A stretch of DNA of 64,000 nt from Streptomyces sp. Root1304 (GCF_001426405.1 NZ_LMEP01000006.1:68876-132875), one strand, 5' to 3'. Counted from the stretch's first letter, positions 52,287 to 62,180 are shown. Numbers and translations are program-made. The notes: generated by a model not told the origin, from the sequence alone.

Positions 52287-53480
52287 TCAGCCCCCGGTCG
52301 CGGCCGGCAGCTCGACCCGGACGACCAGGCCGCCGCCCGGCCGGGGCACGGCGGTGAGTTCGCCGTGGTGGCTCCGGGTGATCGCCCGGACCACGGCGAG
52401 CCCGAGACCCGAGCCGTCGCTCCGGCGCTCCCGGCCCCGCTGGAACGGCTCGAAGAGCGCGGGGACCTCGTCCGGGCCCACGACCGGGCCGGTGTTGCCG
52501 ACCTCGACGAAGGCGAGGCCGGCGGCCGTGCCCGTGGTCACCGTCGCCGTACCGCCGCGGTGGTTGTGCCGCACGGCGTTGGCCAGCAGGTTCAGTGCGA
52601 TCTGCCGCAGCAGCTCGGGGTCCCCCACCACGGGGGCGGGACCCGGCTCGACGGTGACCCGGACGTCCGACGTCCGGGCCTCGTCCGCCAGGTCCTCCCT
52701 GGCCTCGCCGGCGATGTCTCCGAGGTCGGCCGGATGCGGCGTCAGCCGGCCGCTCTCGCCGTGCGCCAGGGTCAGCAGGGCCGCGATCAGCCGCTCGCCG
52801 CGGGCGTTGGCGTCCAGCGCACGCCGCAGGGCGGGCCGCAGGCCGGCCGGGACCCGGCCCTGGGCCAGCGGGATCTCCAGAGCGGTGCGCTGGAGGGTGA
52901 GCGGGGTGCGCAGTTCGTGCGAGACGTGCGAGGTGAAGCGGCGCTGGGCGGTGAAACTGCGGTCCAGGCGGTCGAGCATCACGTCGAAGGCCTCGCCGAG
53001 TTCGCGGACCTCGTCGTGCGGGCCCGTCAGGCCGAGCCGCTCGTCCAGGGTGCTGCCGGTGCTGATCCGCCGGGCCGCCTGGGTGACCCGGCCGAGCCGG
53101 TGCAGCGAACGGCTGCTGCCCCACCAGGAGAGCAGCCCGGCCAGAGCCGTGAAGACGGCGAGCAGCAGCAGGGACCGCAGCAGCAGGTCGTCGAGGACGC
53201 TGTGCAGGAAGTCCTCGAAGCCCTCCGCGGGAGTGGTGACCGCGGCGGGCATCGACAGGCCGTCCGGCGGGGTGAGGAGGCCGGGCTCGGCGGCGGTCGT
53301 CCCGCTCGCGGAGACGACGCGGTAGCGGTTCTCCCGCAGCAGCTGCCGGGTGCTGAGCCAGTTCAGCAGGAGCAGTCCGCAGCCCAGGACCGCGAAGACG
53401 CCCGTGGTCATCAGGGTCAGCCGGCCGCGCAGGGGGAGCCCGTACGACAGGAACCGGCGGCCGGTGGGTACGCGGTTCAC
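52287..53480 (-). CDS. two-component sensor histidine kinase
   Basis: A 397-residue membrane kinase. Transmembrane segments about 22-42 and 100-120 surround a small extracytoplasmic domain. A HAMP region leads to the H-box SHVSHELRTPL (about 197-207, phosphorylated His), N-box LLANAVRHN, G1-type VEVGNTG and G2 GSGLGLAVV. Architecture matches EnvZ/CpxA-type kinases sensing envelope signals. GTG 53480 overlaps the response regulator stop (GTGA), so they are co-translated. It is divergent from a MacAB-type cluster, a likely target. Confidence 0.9.
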   Translation of the reverse strand: MNRVPTGRRFLSYGLPLRGRLTLMTTGVFAVLGCGLLLLNWLSTRQLLRENRYRVVSASGTTAAEPGLLTPPDGLSMPAAVTTPAEGFEDFLHSVLDDLLLRSLLLLAVFTALAGLLSWWGSSRSLHRLGRVTQAARRISTGSTLDERLGLTGPHDEVRELGEAFDVMLDRLDRSFTAQRRFTSHVSHELRTPLTLQRTALEIPLAQGRVPAGLRPALRRALDANARGERLIAALLTLAHGESGRLTPHPADLGDIAGEAREDLADEARTSDVRVTVEPGPAPVVGDPELLRQIALNLLANAVRHNHRGGTATVTTGTAAGLAFVEVGNTGPVVGPDEVPALFEPFQRGRERRSDGSGLGLAVVRAITRSHHGELTAVPRPGGGLVVRVELPAATGG

Positions 53481-54133
53481 AGCCGGTACCCGTAGCCGGG
53501 GTCGTGGGTGATCAGGGGTGGCTCGCCGAGCTTGCGGCGCAGCGCGTGCACGGTGACCCGGACCGCGGTGGTGGCCGGGTCGAGGGCCGCGTCCCACAGG
53601 GTGTCCCGCAGTTCCTCGGTGGGGACCGGGGCGCCGTCCGCGGTCAGCAGCATTTCCAGCACCCCCAGTTCCCTGGGCGTCAGCTTCAGCGGCCGGCCCT
53701 CGCGTTCGGCGATCCGGCGCACGGTGTCCAGGCTGACGCCGTTCCTGCTCAGGACGGTGGCCCCGCGGCCGGCCGGGGAACGGCGGCCCAGCGCGCGCAG
53801 CCGGGCGACCAGCTCCAGGTACGAGAAGGGTTTCGCCAGGTAGTCGTCGGCGCCCTGGCCGAGTCCGTCGACCAGGTCGGCGAGGGAACCGGCGGCGGTG
53901 AGCATCAGGATCCTGGCCGGGTGGCCGGCCGCGTTCAGCGCCCGGCAGACGGCGTCGCCGCTCAGCCGGGGCAGGTTCCGGTCCAGGAGCAGGACGTCGT
54001 ACTCGGCGGCGGCCGCCATCTCCAGCGCCCGGGCGCCGTCGTGGGCGAGGTCGCAGACCATGCCCTCGGCCCGCAGGCCCTCGGCGAGCATCGCCGCCAG
54101 CTCCGGCTCGTCCTCGACTATCAGTACGCGCAT
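53477..54133 (-). CDS. OmpR-family response regulator
   Basis: A 218-residue regulator. The receiver domain (about 1-115) has EDEPELAAM acidic pocket, phospho-Asp in LLLDRNLPRLSG, Thr in LMLTAA and Lys in LAKPFSYLEL. The C-terminal winged helix (about 125-218) contains LTPRELGVLEMLL and VRVTVHALRRKLG. Partner is the downstream kinase. A direct repeat GTTAGCC-N4-GTTAGGC in the intergenic region fits this family's binding pattern. ATG 54133 begins MRVLIVEDEPE. Confidence 0.93.
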   Translation of the reverse strand: MRVLIVEDEPELAAMLAEGLRAEGMVCDLAHDGARALEMAAAAEYDVLLLDRNLPRLSGDAVCRALNAAGHPARILMLTAAGSLADLVDGLGQGADDYLAKPFSYLELVARLRALGRRSPAGRGATVLSRNGVSLDTVRRIAEREGRPLKLTPRELGVLEMLLTADGAPVPTEELRDTLWDAALDPATTAVRVTVHALRRKLGEPPLITHDPGYGYRL

Positions 54134-54202
54134 TCTCTTCCGCTCCGCTCACCGTGCTCCGGCTCCGCGCCGTCCTGCCCGGCCAACGATGCCCCGGGGG
54201 AC

Positions 54203-54242
54203 GTTAGCCGGTGGTTAGGCACGCACTCACCGGTGCGTAACC
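54203..54242. promoter_or_regulatory. direct and inverted GTTAG repeats upstream of the lipoprotein gene
   Basis: GTTAGCC (54203-54209) and GTTAGGC (54214-54220) form an 11-base-period direct repeat; GGTTAGGCAC (54213-54222) and GTGCGTAACC (54233-54242) form an imperfect inverted repeat. They lie between the response regulator and the lipoprotein gene, consistent with OmpR-type operator sites. Confidence 0.45.
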
Positions 54243-54298
54243 CGCCGCTCCGTAGAACTGCCGGGGTCGATGCCGACCACCAGCAGGGAGAACACGAC

Positions 54299-54826
54299 AT
54301 GCGTACCAAGGCCGTACGGACCGTACTCGCGGCGACCGCCGTGACCGCGGCACTGATGACGACCGGCTGTTCCTCCGGGAGCGAGGCGCCCGCCGTGGCC
54401 GGAGGCGACGGCACGGGCAGGAGCAGGCCGCAGGACGACAACGCGGTCCGGCGGGCCTGGGTGGACTGCATGCACAAGAAGGGGCAGACCAGCGTGGAGC
54501 AGGACACGGACGGCAACATCTCCTTCCCCGCGGCGGGTGTCGACGCCCCCGGTTCGGCCACCGACCTCGAGACGGCGAGCAAGGCCTGCGACGCCGAGGT
54601 CCCCGGCATCCACCAGGTCCTGGAGAAGAACAACGAGAAGTTCGTCGAGCAGGGGCGCGCCTTCGTCGCCTGCGCGCGCAAGAACGGTTACGCGGACATC
54701 CCCGACCCCGAACCCGCGACCGGTGTCCTCGTCTTCCCGGCGAAGTCCTTCGACACGGCGGCGTGGGACGCCATCCAGCCGGCCTGCGCCAAGCTCCCCA
54801 TGCCCGGCTACCGGATCGGCGAGTGA
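54299..54826 (+). CDS. lipoprotein, first gene of the MacAB-like cluster
   Basis: A 175-residue lipoprotein with signal peptide ending LMTTGCSS (lipobox Cys). The mature part contains [32 protein letters not shown] and [21 protein letters not shown], with paired cysteines. I do not recognise it beyond a lipoprotein conserved beside MacAB-type genes in actinobacteria. ATG 54299 follows AGGGAGAAC. The next gene begins after two untranslated bases, so both are in one operon, and the pair is divergent from the two-component system. Confidence 0.75.
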   Translation: MRTKAVRTVLAATAVTAALMTTGCSSGSEAPAVAGGDGTGRSRPQDDNAVRRAWVDCMHKKGQTSVEQDTDGNISFPAAGVDAPGSATDLETASKACDAEVPGIHQVLEKNNEKFVEQGRAFVACARKNGYADIPDPEPATGVLVFPAKSFDTAAWDAIQPACAKLPMPGYRIGE

Positions 54827-54828
54827 CC

Positions 54829-55947
54829 ATGAACCGTACCCCCGAGACCCCCGTCCCGCACCGCCCCGCGCGGAAGAAGCGCCGCGGGACCGTCGTCGCG
54901 GTCGTGCTGGTCGCCGCGCTCGGCGGCTCGGGCGCGCTCGCCGCGATACGCCCCTGGGAGCGGGCGGGCGACGCCGCGCCGCCGCCCGTCGAGCACGGCA
55001 CCGTCGCGGTGTCGAAGGGCTCCCTGTCCACCGGCATCCAGGTGGGCGGCGCGCTCGCCCACGACGCCCCGACACCCGTCGTCGCCTCCGGCCGCGGCAC
55101 CCTCACCGCCCTGCCCGCCGTCGGCGCCGTCGTCAAGGCGGGGGCGAAGCTGTACGAGGTCGACGGGCGGCCCGTGGTGCTGTTCACCGGCGACCGGCCG
55201 ATGTGGCGCGACCTCGGCCCCGGCGTCACCGACGGCGCCGACGTCGAACAGCTCAAGCGCAACCTGATCGCCCTCGGTCACGCCGACGGACTGGGTCTGG
55301 CGGCCGACCGGAAGTTCACCCGTGGCACGGCGACCGCCGTCAAGCGCTGGCAGAAGGCCCTCGGCGAGAAGCAGACGGGGCAGGTCGCCCTCGGCAGCGT
55401 CGTCATGCTGCCCCGTACCGCCGTGCGCGTGCAGCAGCTCGGCACACAGCTCGGCTCGGCCCTCGGGGCCACCTCCGTGATGACCGTGACCGGCACCGAC
55501 CTGGTCGCCGTGGTCCGGCCCGCCGACAACCAGCTCTCCTCGTTCCGGCCCGACGGCCGGGTGACGGTGAAGCTGGGCGACGGCAGCACCGTCGGAGGAC
55601 GGGTCCGGTCCCTGCTCCGCGGCGGTTCCGGCGACGGGGATTCCGGCGACGGCGGGGACGGCGGCGCCGACAAGACCACCGTCACCATCACGCTCGACGA
55701 CCAGCGGAAGGCCGCCGGAGCCGGGCCCTCCGCCGTGACCGTGACCGTCGTCGGCCGGGCCGTCAGCGACGCCCTCGTCGTCCCCGTCACCGCCCTCCTC
55801 GCCCTCGACGGCGGCGGCTACGGAGTCCAGGTCGTGACCGGCACCGGCACCCGGCTCGTCCGGGTCCAGCTGGGCCTGGTCGCCGACGCCAAGGCGCAGA
55901 TCACCGGCGACGTCCGGGCCGGCGCCCAGGTGGTGGTCCCGAAGTGA
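54829..55947 (+). CDS. MacA-like periplasmic/extracytoplasmic adaptor with peptidoglycan-binding domain
   Basis: A 372-residue membrane-anchored adaptor. A single N-terminal transmembrane segment ([17 protein letters not shown]) is followed by a barrel-hairpin-like domain, then a peptidoglycan-binding-like domain (about 135-185, [20 protein letters not shown], with [17 protein letters not shown]), and beta strands ([28 protein letters not shown]). Such proteins couple an ABC permease to envelope export. ATG 54829 follows the previous stop closely. GTGA links it to the ATPase gene. Confidence 0.8.
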   Translation: MNRTPETPVPHRPARKKRRGTVVAVVLVAALGGSGALAAIRPWERAGDAAPPPVEHGTVAVSKGSLSTGIQVGGALAHDAPTPVVASGRGTLTALPAVGAVVKAGAKLYEVDGRPVVLFTGDRPMWRDLGPGVTDGADVEQLKRNLIALGHADGLGLAADRKFTRGTATAVKRWQKALGEKQTGQVALGSVVMLPRTAVRVQQLGTQLGSALGATSVMTVTGTDLVAVVRPADNQLSSFRPDGRVTVKLGDGSTVGGRVRSLLRGGSGDGDSGDGGDGGADKTTVTITLDDQRKAAGAGPSAVTVTVVGRAVSDALVVPVTALLALDGGGYGVQVVTGTGTRLVRVQLGLVADAKAQITGDVRAGAQVVVPK

Positions 55948-56672
55948 CAGCCCCTCAGCCGCCCGGCCCGGTCCCCGTACTGGAACTCGCGGGCATCACC
56001 AAGGAGTACCCGGGGTCGCCGCCGCTGCGCGTCCTGCACGACGTCGACCTCACCGTCGACGCCGGGGAGCTCGTCGCCGTCGTCGGCCCCTCCGGCTCCG
56101 GCAAGTCCACCCTCCTCGCGCTCCTCGGCTCCCTCGACCGGCCCACCGCCGGGACGCTGTCCTTCGAGGGGCGGGACCTGTCCACGGTCTCCGACCTCGA
56201 ACTGGCCGCACTGCGCGCCCACCGGATCGGCTTCGTCTTCCAGCAGTTCTTCCTGCTGTCCGGGCTCACCACGGTCGAGAACGTCGCCACCGGCCTCCTC
56301 TACAGCGGCGTCCCCGCCGCCCGCCGGCGCGCCGAAGCCGTCACGGCCCTGCGCGAGGTGGGCCTCGGCCACCGTCTCGACCACCACCCCGACCGGCTCT
56401 CCGGTGGCGAGAAGCAGCGCGTCGCCATCGCCCGCGCCCTCGTCGGCCGCCCCGCGCTGCTCCTCGCCGACGAACCGACCGGCGCCCTGGACAGCGTCTC
56501 CGGAGCCGCAGTGGTCGAGCTGCTGCGCGCCCTGAACGCCGACGGCACCACGGTCGTCGTCATCACCCACGACCGTGAACTGGCCGCGTCCTTCCCCCGG
56601 CGCATCACCCTCCACGACGGCCGCGTCGAGTCCGACGAGCGCGGCCCGCACCCCGCCGGAGCCGTCCGATGA
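55944..56672 (+). CDS. MacB/LolD-type ABC ATPase
   Basis: A 242-residue ATPase of the MacB/LolD/FtsE class. Walker A is [18 protein letters not shown]-loop FVFQQFFLL, signature [16 protein letters not shown], Walker [15 protein letters not shown]-loop VVVITHD. GTG 55944 overlaps the adaptor stop (GTGA); the stop overlaps the permease ATG (ATGA). Adaptor, ATPase and permease thus form a tightly coupled exporter. Substrate may be an antibiotic peptide or a lipoprotein-type cargo. Confidence 0.9.
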   Translation: MTAPQPPGPVPVLELAGITKEYPGSPPLRVLHDVDLTVDAGELVAVVGPSGSGKSTLLALLGSLDRPTAGTLSFEGRDLSTVSDLELAALRAHRIGFVFQQFFLLSGLTTVENVATGLLYSGVPAARRRAEAVTALREVGLGHRLDHHPDRLSGGEKQRVAIARALVGRPALLLADEPTGALDSVSGAAVVELLRALNADGTTVVVITHDRELAASFPRRITLHDGRVESDERGPHPAGAVR

Positions 56673-57862
56673 CCCCCCTCCCGCGCCGCACCCGGCTGCG
56701 GCCCACGGACATGCTGCGGCTCGGCATGATCGGCCCGCGCACGCGCAGGACGCGCTCCGCCCTGTCGGCGCTCGGCATCTCCCTGGGCATCGCCGCGGTC
56801 ATCGCCGTGACCGGCATCTCGGCCTCCAGCCAGGCACACCTGCTGGAACGCCTCGACCGGCTCGGCTCCAACCTGATCACCGTCGCCCCCGGCACCGGCC
56901 CCGACCGCAAGCCGGTGCCGCTGCCGCCCACGGCCGAGAAGATGCTCGCCAACATCGCCCCGGTCCAGCAGGTCACCGCGACCGGGGCCACCACCGCCCA
57001 GGTCTACCGCAACGACCTGGTCCCCGAGCAGCGGACCGGCAGCCTCACCGTGCTCGCCGCGCGGCTCAACCTGCTCGACGTCCTGCACGCCACCCTGCGC
57101 AGCGGGCAGTGGCTGACCCGGGCGAGCGAGAACCTGCCGGTGACCGTGCTCGGCGACGGCGCCGCCTCGCGGCTCGGCGTCACCGCGCCGGGTGAGCGGG
57201 TCTGGCTGGGCGGCCAGTGGTTCGTCGTCTCCGGCATCCTCGCCCCCAACGAACTCGCCCCCGAGCTGGGCAACGCCGCCCTGGTCGGCTGGCCGGAGGC
57301 CACCGCCCACCTGGGCGCGGACGGCACCGCGGCCATGGTCTACGTCCGGGTCCACCCCGAACGCGTGCCCGACGTGCAGGCCGTCGCCGGAGCCACCGCC
57401 GACCCCGCCAACCCGAGCACGGTCGCCGTCAGCCGCCCCTCCGACCTGTACACGGCACGGGCCGAGACGCAGGACTCCCTCACCGGGCTCGTCCTCGCCC
57501 TCGCCGCCGTCGCCCTGCTCGTGGGCGGCGTCGGCATCGCCAACACCATGGTCGTGGGGGTGATGGAGCGCCGGGGCGAGGTCGGGCTGCGCCGCGCGCT
57601 GGGCGCCCGCGGCGGCCAGATCGCCGTCCAGTTCCTCATCGAGGCCGTGCTGATGGGCCTGATCGGAGGGCTCGGCGGACTGGCCGTGGGCGGTCTCGCG
57701 GTCTACGGCTACGCCCTCGCGCAGGGCTTGCCCGCCGCCGTCCCGCTCTACACGGTCGTGGCGGCCCCGGTGGTGTCCGTCCTGGTGGCGGCGGTGGCCG
57801 GGATCTACCCCGCGCTCCGGGCGGCGCGGGTGTCCCCGACGGACGCCCTGCGCTCGGCCTGA
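56669..57862 (+). CDS. MacB-type ABC permease (FtsX domain)
   Basis: A 397-residue permease. An N-terminal transmembrane segment ([19 protein letters not shown], about 35-55) is followed by a large MacB periplasmic-core-type domain (about 60-265), then three C-terminal segments with the FtsX signature ([20 protein letters not shown], followed by [14 protein letters not shown]). ATGA overlap with the ATPase gene. It completes a MacAB-type exporter regulated, I infer, by the divergent two-component pair. Confidence 0.88.
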   Translation: MTPLPRRTRLRPTDMLRLGMIGPRTRRTRSALSALGISLGIAAVIAVTGISASSQAHLLERLDRLGSNLITVAPGTGPDRKPVPLPPTAEKMLANIAPVQQVTATGATTAQVYRNDLVPEQRTGSLTVLAARLNLLDVLHATLRSGQWLTRASENLPVTVLGDGAASRLGVTAPGERVWLGGQWFVVSGILAPNELAPELGNAALVGWPEATAHLGADGTAAMVYVRVHPERVPDVQAVAGATADPANPSTVAVSRPSDLYTARAETQDSLTGLVLALAAVALLVGGVGIANTMVVGVMERRGEVGLRRALGARGGQIAVQFLIEAVLMGLIGGLGGLAVGGLAVYGYALAQGLPAAVPLYTVVAAPVVSVLVAAVAGIYPALRAARVSPTDALRSA

Positions 57863-57922
57863 GCACCGCGCTCGGAAGCGGAACCCCCCGTCCGGCGGGC
57901 GAACCCGGCACGAAGCGGCGGG

Positions 57923-57949
57923 GGAACCTCAAATGAAGCTCTGAACGTC
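57923..57949 (+). promoter_or_regulatory. possible ECF-sigma promoter of the MNIO operon
   Basis: GGAAC (57923-57927) and CGTC (57946-57949) separated by 18 bases resemble an ECF sigma factor promoter, about 70 bases before the DUF692 gene. Spacing is slightly long, so the call is weak. Confidence 0.35.
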
Positions 57950-58018
57950 CCCCTCCTGGGGTTCGAACGTTCCCGCCCGGGTCATCAGGTGGGTGACTGA
58001 GGACCGAAGGAGGGGGAC

Positions 58019-59428
58019 ATGACGGAACTCGGCATCGGCATCGGCTGGCGTCCCGAGATCGCGGAAGCGGTGGAGGGGCTGTCCGGCGTCGACTGGGTGG
58101 AGGTCGTCGCGGAGAACATCTGCGCCGGCCATCTGCCCGACTCACTGACCCGGCTGCGGGAGCGCGGCGTCACGGTCGTCCCGCACGGCGTCTCGCTCGG
58201 GCTCGGCGGCGCCGACCGACCCGACCCGGCGCGCCTCGCGGCGCTCGGCGAGAAGGCGCTGGCGCTCGGGGCGCCGCTGGTCACGGAGCACATCGCGTTC
58301 GTCCGGGCCGGGGGCCCGCTCACCGCGACCCCGCTGCTCGAAGCCGGCCATCTGCTGCCGGTGCCCCGGACCAGGGACGCGCTCGACGTGCTCTGCGAGA
58401 ACGTGCGCATCGCGCAGGACGCGCTGCCCGTGCCGCTCGCGCTGGAGAACATCGCGGCACTGATCGCCTGGCCGGGCGAGGAGATGACGGAGGGGCAGTT
58501 CCTGGCGGAGCTGGTGGAGCGTACGGGGGTACGGCTCCTCATCGACGTCGCCAATCTGCACACCAACCACGTCAACCGGGGCGAGGACCCGGCGCGGGCG
58601 CTCGCCGAACTGCCGGTGGAGGCCATCGCGTACGTCCACGTGGCGGGCGGCGTGGAACGGGACGGCGTCTGGCACGACACCCACGCGCACCCGGTGCCGA
58701 AGGCCGTGCTCGACGTACTGGCGGACCTCGCCGGCCGGGTGTCCCCGCCGGGGGTCCTGCTGGAACGCGACGACGACTTCCCGCCGGCGGAGGAGCTGGC
58801 GGGCGAGCTGGAGACGATCAGAAGCACTGTGGTGCCGCGTTCCGCGAGGGCCGAACACAGGGGCACAGCCCACGCGCACGGCACCCGTTCGCCGGAACTC
58901 GCACCCGTCGGAACCGTCGACGCCCCGCTCCTGATCGGCGCGGGCGCCCGTGCCTCGGGCGGCCCGATGCCGAGCGCCGCCCCCCTCCCGGAGGACGTAC
59001 CGCAGCCCGCACCGCGAGAAGGCGCACGCCAGCGCCTCGCCGTCGCCCAGGCCGCCCTCCTGTCCGCGCTCGTCGCCGGAACCCCCGTACCCGAGGGCTT
59101 CGACACCCGGCGGATCGGTGTCCAGAGCCGCGCCCTCGCCGCCAAGCGGGCCGGGGTCGTCGCGAAGGTCGCGCCGGAGCTGCCGGAGATCCTCGGCAAG
59201 GGCTTCCGGCCCGCGTTCCTCGCGTACGCCAGGACCCGGCCCATGTCCGGCGGCTACCGCCGTGACGCGCTCGACTTCGCCGAGCACCTGCTGCTCGCCG
59301 AACGGCCGGAGGACCCGGTGGCGCGGCGGGAGCTCACCGAGTGGTGGCAGGACCGTTCCGGCAGCCGCCCGCCCGGCCGCGCGACCCGGCTCGTACGGGC
59401 CGCCCGTCACGCCCTCGTACGGAGATGA
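58019..59428 (+). CDS. DUF692/MNIO-type oxidative enzyme with C-terminal extension
   Basis: A 469-residue protein; residues about 1-275 are a TIM-barrel DUF692 (MNIO) domain, the family of multinuclear non-haem iron enzymes (MbnB, TglH) that oxidise cysteines in peptides. Likely metal ligands are visible: His56 (VVPHGVS), His91 (VTEHIAF), Glu143 (ALENIAAL), Asp176/Asn179/His181/His184 ([14 protein letters not shown]), His207 (AYVHVAGG), Asp220/His222/His224 (WHDTHAHP) and Glu249. Residues about 325-450 form an extra helical domain ([20 protein letters not shown]), like the small partner proteins that accompany MNIOs; this fusion is inferred. ATG 58019 has a near-perfect AAGGAGG. The next gene overlaps as ATGA. 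Confidence 0.85.
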   Translation: MTELGIGIGWRPEIAEAVEGLSGVDWVEVVAENICAGHLPDSLTRLRERGVTVVPHGVSLGLGGADRPDPARLAALGEKALALGAPLVTEHIAFVRAGGPLTATPLLEAGHLLPVPRTRDALDVLCENVRIAQDALPVPLALENIAALIAWPGEEMTEGQFLAELVERTGVRLLIDVANLHTNHVNRGEDPARALAELPVEAIAYVHVAGGVERDGVWHDTHAHPVPKAVLDVLADLAGRVSPPGVLLERDDDFPPAEELAGELETIRSTVVPRSARAEHRGTAHAHGTRSPELAPVGTVDAPLLIGAGARASGGPMPSAAPLPEDVPQPAPREGARQRLAVAQAALLSALVAGTPVPEGFDTRRIGVQSRALAAKRAGVVAKVAPELPEILGKGFRPAFLAYARTRPMSGGYRRDALDFAEHLLLAERPEDPVARRELTEWWQDRSGSRPPGRATRLVRAARHALVRR

Positions 59429-60471
59429 CCATGGACCTCCTGATCGTGCTCGTGTATCTCGCGGGGGCCGCCGGCATCGCCCTCGTCATCACCCGGGTCG
59501 TCCGTACCCGCGGCGGTCCCGGCGGGCCGGTCCACGACCGGTACGAGGCCGCGTTCCTCAACGGCGGTCCGGCCAGGGTCGTCGACAGCGCCCTCGCGGC
59601 CCTCCATGCGGACGGCAGGCTCGCGATCGGCGGCCCCGGCATCGTCGCGATCGTCAGGGCCACCGCGCACGACCCGGTGGAGCGCGCCGTGCTCCAGGAG
59701 CACGCCGCCGCCCCGCACGGGGCCCTCCACCACCTGCGGCTGGGGGTGATGCGGCACCCGGCGGTCCAGGAGATCGGCGGCGGTCTCGCGGCGCGCGGAC
59801 TCGTGGTCGAACCGGCGACGCGGCGGGTCACGGGCCGCTGGTGCGGCATCCTCGCCCTGGCGGGCTTCGCGCTCTTCCCGCTCTCGATCCTCCTCACGAT
59901 GGTCGACTTCGCCGCCGATCCGGAGTTCCGGCTCCCGTTCGTCTTCAAGGTGGCACCGGTGCTGTTCGCCGCCGTGATCACCGGCGCCGTCTGCGGGGCG
60001 GTCTCGGGCAAGCAGGTCACGCCGGCCGGCCGCCGCGCGGTCCTCGCGTACGGGCGGGCCTACGCCCACCCCGGGGACCCCGGCCACCTCGTGGCGCTGC
60101 ACGGGCTGCGGGCCCTGCCGGACCCGGTGCTCCGGGAGCAGCTCGTCGCCGCCGCCCGGTTCTACGCGCCGCCGCGACGCAACCAGCGTGGCGGGCGGCG
60201 TTCGCCGAGCCACTTCTCGTCCGCGGACGCGGCCGTCCTCGGGGTGGCGACCGAGTGGTGCGCGACCAACAGCTCGTGCGGGGGCGGCGGGGGCGGGAGC
60301 TCCTGCTCGGGCGGCGGCTCGTCCTGCTCGGCCGGGTCCTGCTCGTCCGGCTCCTGTTCGGGCGGCGGTTCGAGCTGCGGCGGTTCCGGGGGCGGGTCGA
60401 GCTGCGGAAGCTCCAGTTCGTGCTCGAGTTCCAGCTCCAGTTCGTGTTCCAGCTCCAGCAGCAGCAGCTGA
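59425..60471 (+). CDS. TIGR04222 membrane protein with Cys/Gly/Ser-rich tail
   Basis: A 348-residue protein. An N-terminal transmembrane segment ([21 protein letters not shown]) leads to the TIGR04222 domain ([35 protein letters not shown]) with two more hydrophobic segments near 165-215. The last 66 residues (from about 283) contain only Gly, Ser and Cys plus one Ala: nine Cys separated by SS, GGG or AGS. No other charged or aromatic residue occurs there. Start ATG 59425 overlaps the MNIO stop as ATGA; ATG 59431 is possible. The tail is a likely substrate of the coupled MNIO. This pairing is recurrent in actinobacteria; the reaction product is not known to me. Confidence 0.82.
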   Translation: MTMDLLIVLVYLAGAAGIALVITRVVRTRGGPGGPVHDRYEAAFLNGGPARVVDSALAALHADGRLAIGGPGIVAIVRATAHDPVERAVLQEHAAAPHGALHHLRLGVMRHPAVQEIGGGLAARGLVVEPATRRVTGRWCGILALAGFALFPLSILLTMVDFAADPEFRLPFVFKVAPVLFAAVITGAVCGAVSGKQVTPAGRRAVLAYGRAYAHPGDPGHLVALHGLRALPDPVLREQLVAAARFYAPPRRNQRGGRRSPSHFSSADAAVLGVATEWCATNSSCGGGGGGSSCSGGGSSCSAGSCSSGSCSGGGSSCGGSGGGSSCGSSSSCSSSSSSSCSSSSSSS

Positions 60472-60533
60472 GCGGCGCCGGCGAAGCGGCCGTTCGGGTG
60501 GCGGGCCGGCCCGTCCTCCCGTAGAACCGGGAC

Positions 60534-61292
60534 ATGGTCTGGGTTCCGCTCCTGCTGGTGGCGTTCGTGGTGGCCGGTGTCGGCTGCGCGCGGATCTGCC
60601 GTGCCTCGCTGGCCGTCGCCCGGCCGCACGAGGTTTCCGGGGCCACGGGTGAACTCACCGTCGGCGAGGCGGCCTACCTCGCGGGCGGGCCGCTGCGGGT
60701 CACCGATCTGACCCTGGTGTCGCTGCACCGGGAGCGGCGGCTGCTGCTCGCCCGTACCGGCTGGGCGACGGTCGTGGACGCCGGCCGCGCGGGCGAGGGG
60801 GACGCGCTGGAGCGGGCCGTGTTCGGGGCCATCGGGCCCGCCGGTCAGTCACCGATCCCCGCCGTGCGTCCGGTGGTGGCGGCCGCGGACTCCGTGCGTT
60901 CCCTCGCGGCCGGGCTCGTCGACCGGGGGCTCGCCGTGTCCGACGCGGGCCGCCGGGAGGTCGCCGCCGCGCTGCGGGCGGTGCGGGCCGGATTCCTGCT
61001 GAGCCTGGTGCTCGGGGCGGTGTCGGCGCTGCTCGTGCCGGCCGGCGAACGGGGCCCGGTGCTCGCGGGGTTCGCGCTGCCGCTGCTCGGTTCGGGGCTC
61101 TGTCTGCTGATCGGCCTGACCGAGGTGTACCCGCACACCCGCTGGGCCTCCCCCGCCGGGCAGCGGCTGCTCGCGGGCCTGTCGGGCGCCGATCCGCTGA
61201 CGGCCCTCGCGACGCGCGGACCCGCCGTCCTGGAGCCGGAGCTGCGGGCGGCCCTGCGGGACCGGGAGCCGTGGCGAAGGCCCCGGAAATGA
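60534..61292 (+). CDS. second TIGR04222-like membrane protein, no Cys tail
   Basis: A 252-residue protein similar in layout to its upstream neighbour: N-terminal hydrophobic segment (VPLLLVAFVVAGVGCARI), TIGR04222-like core (VGEAAYLAGGPLRVTDLTLVSL), two more hydrophobic segments (AGFLLSLVLGAVSALLV; GFALPLLGSGLCLLIG) and a charged C-terminus ending RREPWRRPRK-like. It lacks the Cys-rich tail. ATG 60534 has no strong ribosome site, and 62 bases separate it from the previous stop, but no promoter is obvious, so I infer the same transcript. Confidence 0.72.
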   Translation: MVWVPLLLVAFVVAGVGCARICRASLAVARPHEVSGATGELTVGEAAYLAGGPLRVTDLTLVSLHRERRLLLARTGWATVVDAGRAGEGDALERAVFGAIGPAGQSPIPAVRPVVAAADSVRSLAAGLVDRGLAVSDAGRREVAAALRAVRAGFLLSLVLGAVSALLVPAGERGPVLAGFALPLLGSGLCLLIGLTEVYPHTRWASPAGQRLLAGLSGADPLTALATRGPAVLEPELRAALRDREPWRRPRK

Positions 61293-61296
61293 CGCC

Positions 61297-61326
61297 GGTG
61301 CGGCGCGCGAGAACGCGCGCCGCACC
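61297..61326 (+). terminator. 13-bp hairpin terminator of the MNIO operon
   Basis: GGTGCGGCGCGCG (61297-61309), AGAA loop, and the perfect reverse complement (61314-61326), four bases after the stop of the last gene. Confidence 0.8.
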
Positions 61327-61449
61327 CGGTGCCGGACCCGGTGTCGCTGGAGCGGCGGGCGGGGGTTTCCCGCCTGCCGTCTGATCTTCCGGGTCGAGGG
61401 GTGGCGCACCCGGCCGGGAGCCGGGCCGCCACCAGGTTTCGTACGGCCG

Positions 61450-62163
61450 TCAGGCCAGGCCCGCCACCAGCTCGGCGACGCTCTTGCGGCGGCCGGTGTA
61501 GAACGGGACCTCTTCGCGGACGTGCATCCGGGCCTCGGAGGCGCGCAGGTGGCGCATCAGGTCGACGATGCGGTGCAGCTCGTCGGCCTCGAAGGCGAGG
61601 ATCCACTCGTAGTCGCCGAGCGAGAAGGAGGCGACCGTGTTGGCGCGGACGTCCGGGTAGCCGCGGGCCATCTTGCCGTGGTCGGCGAGCATCCGGCGAC
61701 GGTCCTCGTCCGGCAGCAGGTACCAGTCGTAGGAGCGCACGAAGGGGTAGACCGAGACGTAGTCGCGCGCGTGCTCGTCGGCCAGGAAGGCCGGGATGTG
61801 CGACTTGTTGAACTCGGCGGGGCGGTGCAGCGCCATGTTCGACCAGACCGGCTCCAGGGCGCGGCCCAGCCTGGTGCGGCGGAAGAGGTTGTACGCCTCC
61901 TGGAGCTCGTCGCTCGTCTCGGCGTGCCACCAGATCATCACATCGGCGTCGGCGCGCAGACCGGACAGGTCGTACGTGCCGCGGATGGTGATGTCCTTGG
62001 CCGCGAGCTGGTCGAACAGCTCCTGGACCTCGTCGGCGTAGCCGCCGCGGTCCTCGGGGAGAACGTCGCGCAGCTTGAAGACGGACCACAGGGTGTAGCG
62101 GATGACCTCGTTGAGGTCCTTCGCCTTCTTACCGGCGTTCGGGATCTTTTCGGGCGCACTCAT
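61450..62163 (-). CDS. hemQ: coproheme decarboxylase HemQ/ChdC
   Basis: A 237-residue chlorite-dismutase-fold enzyme that decarboxylates coproheme to haem b, the last step of the Gram-positive coproporphyrin-dependent route. The catalytic Tyr lies in [18 protein letters not shown] and the axial His in [34 protein letters not shown] and [18 protein letters not shown] are typical. ATG 62163 follows a GGGCGAGAA-type stretch. hemY lies 17 bases upstream on the same strand, so both are one operon. Chlorite dismutase itself would have Arg near the haem; context supports HemQ. Confidence 0.93.
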   Translation of the reverse strand: MSAPEKIPNAGKKAKDLNEVIRYTLWSVFKLRDVLPEDRGGYADEVQELFDQLAAKDITIRGTYDLSGLRADADVMIWWHAETSDELQEAYNLFRRTRLGRALEPVWSNMALHRPAEFNKSHIPAFLADEHARDYVSVYPFVRSYDWYLLPDEDRRRMLADHGKMARGYPDVRANTVASFSLGDYEWILAFEADELHRIVDLMRHLRASEARMHVREEVPFYTGRRKSVAELVAGLA

Positions 62164-62180
62164 ACGCCTATTCTCGCCCG

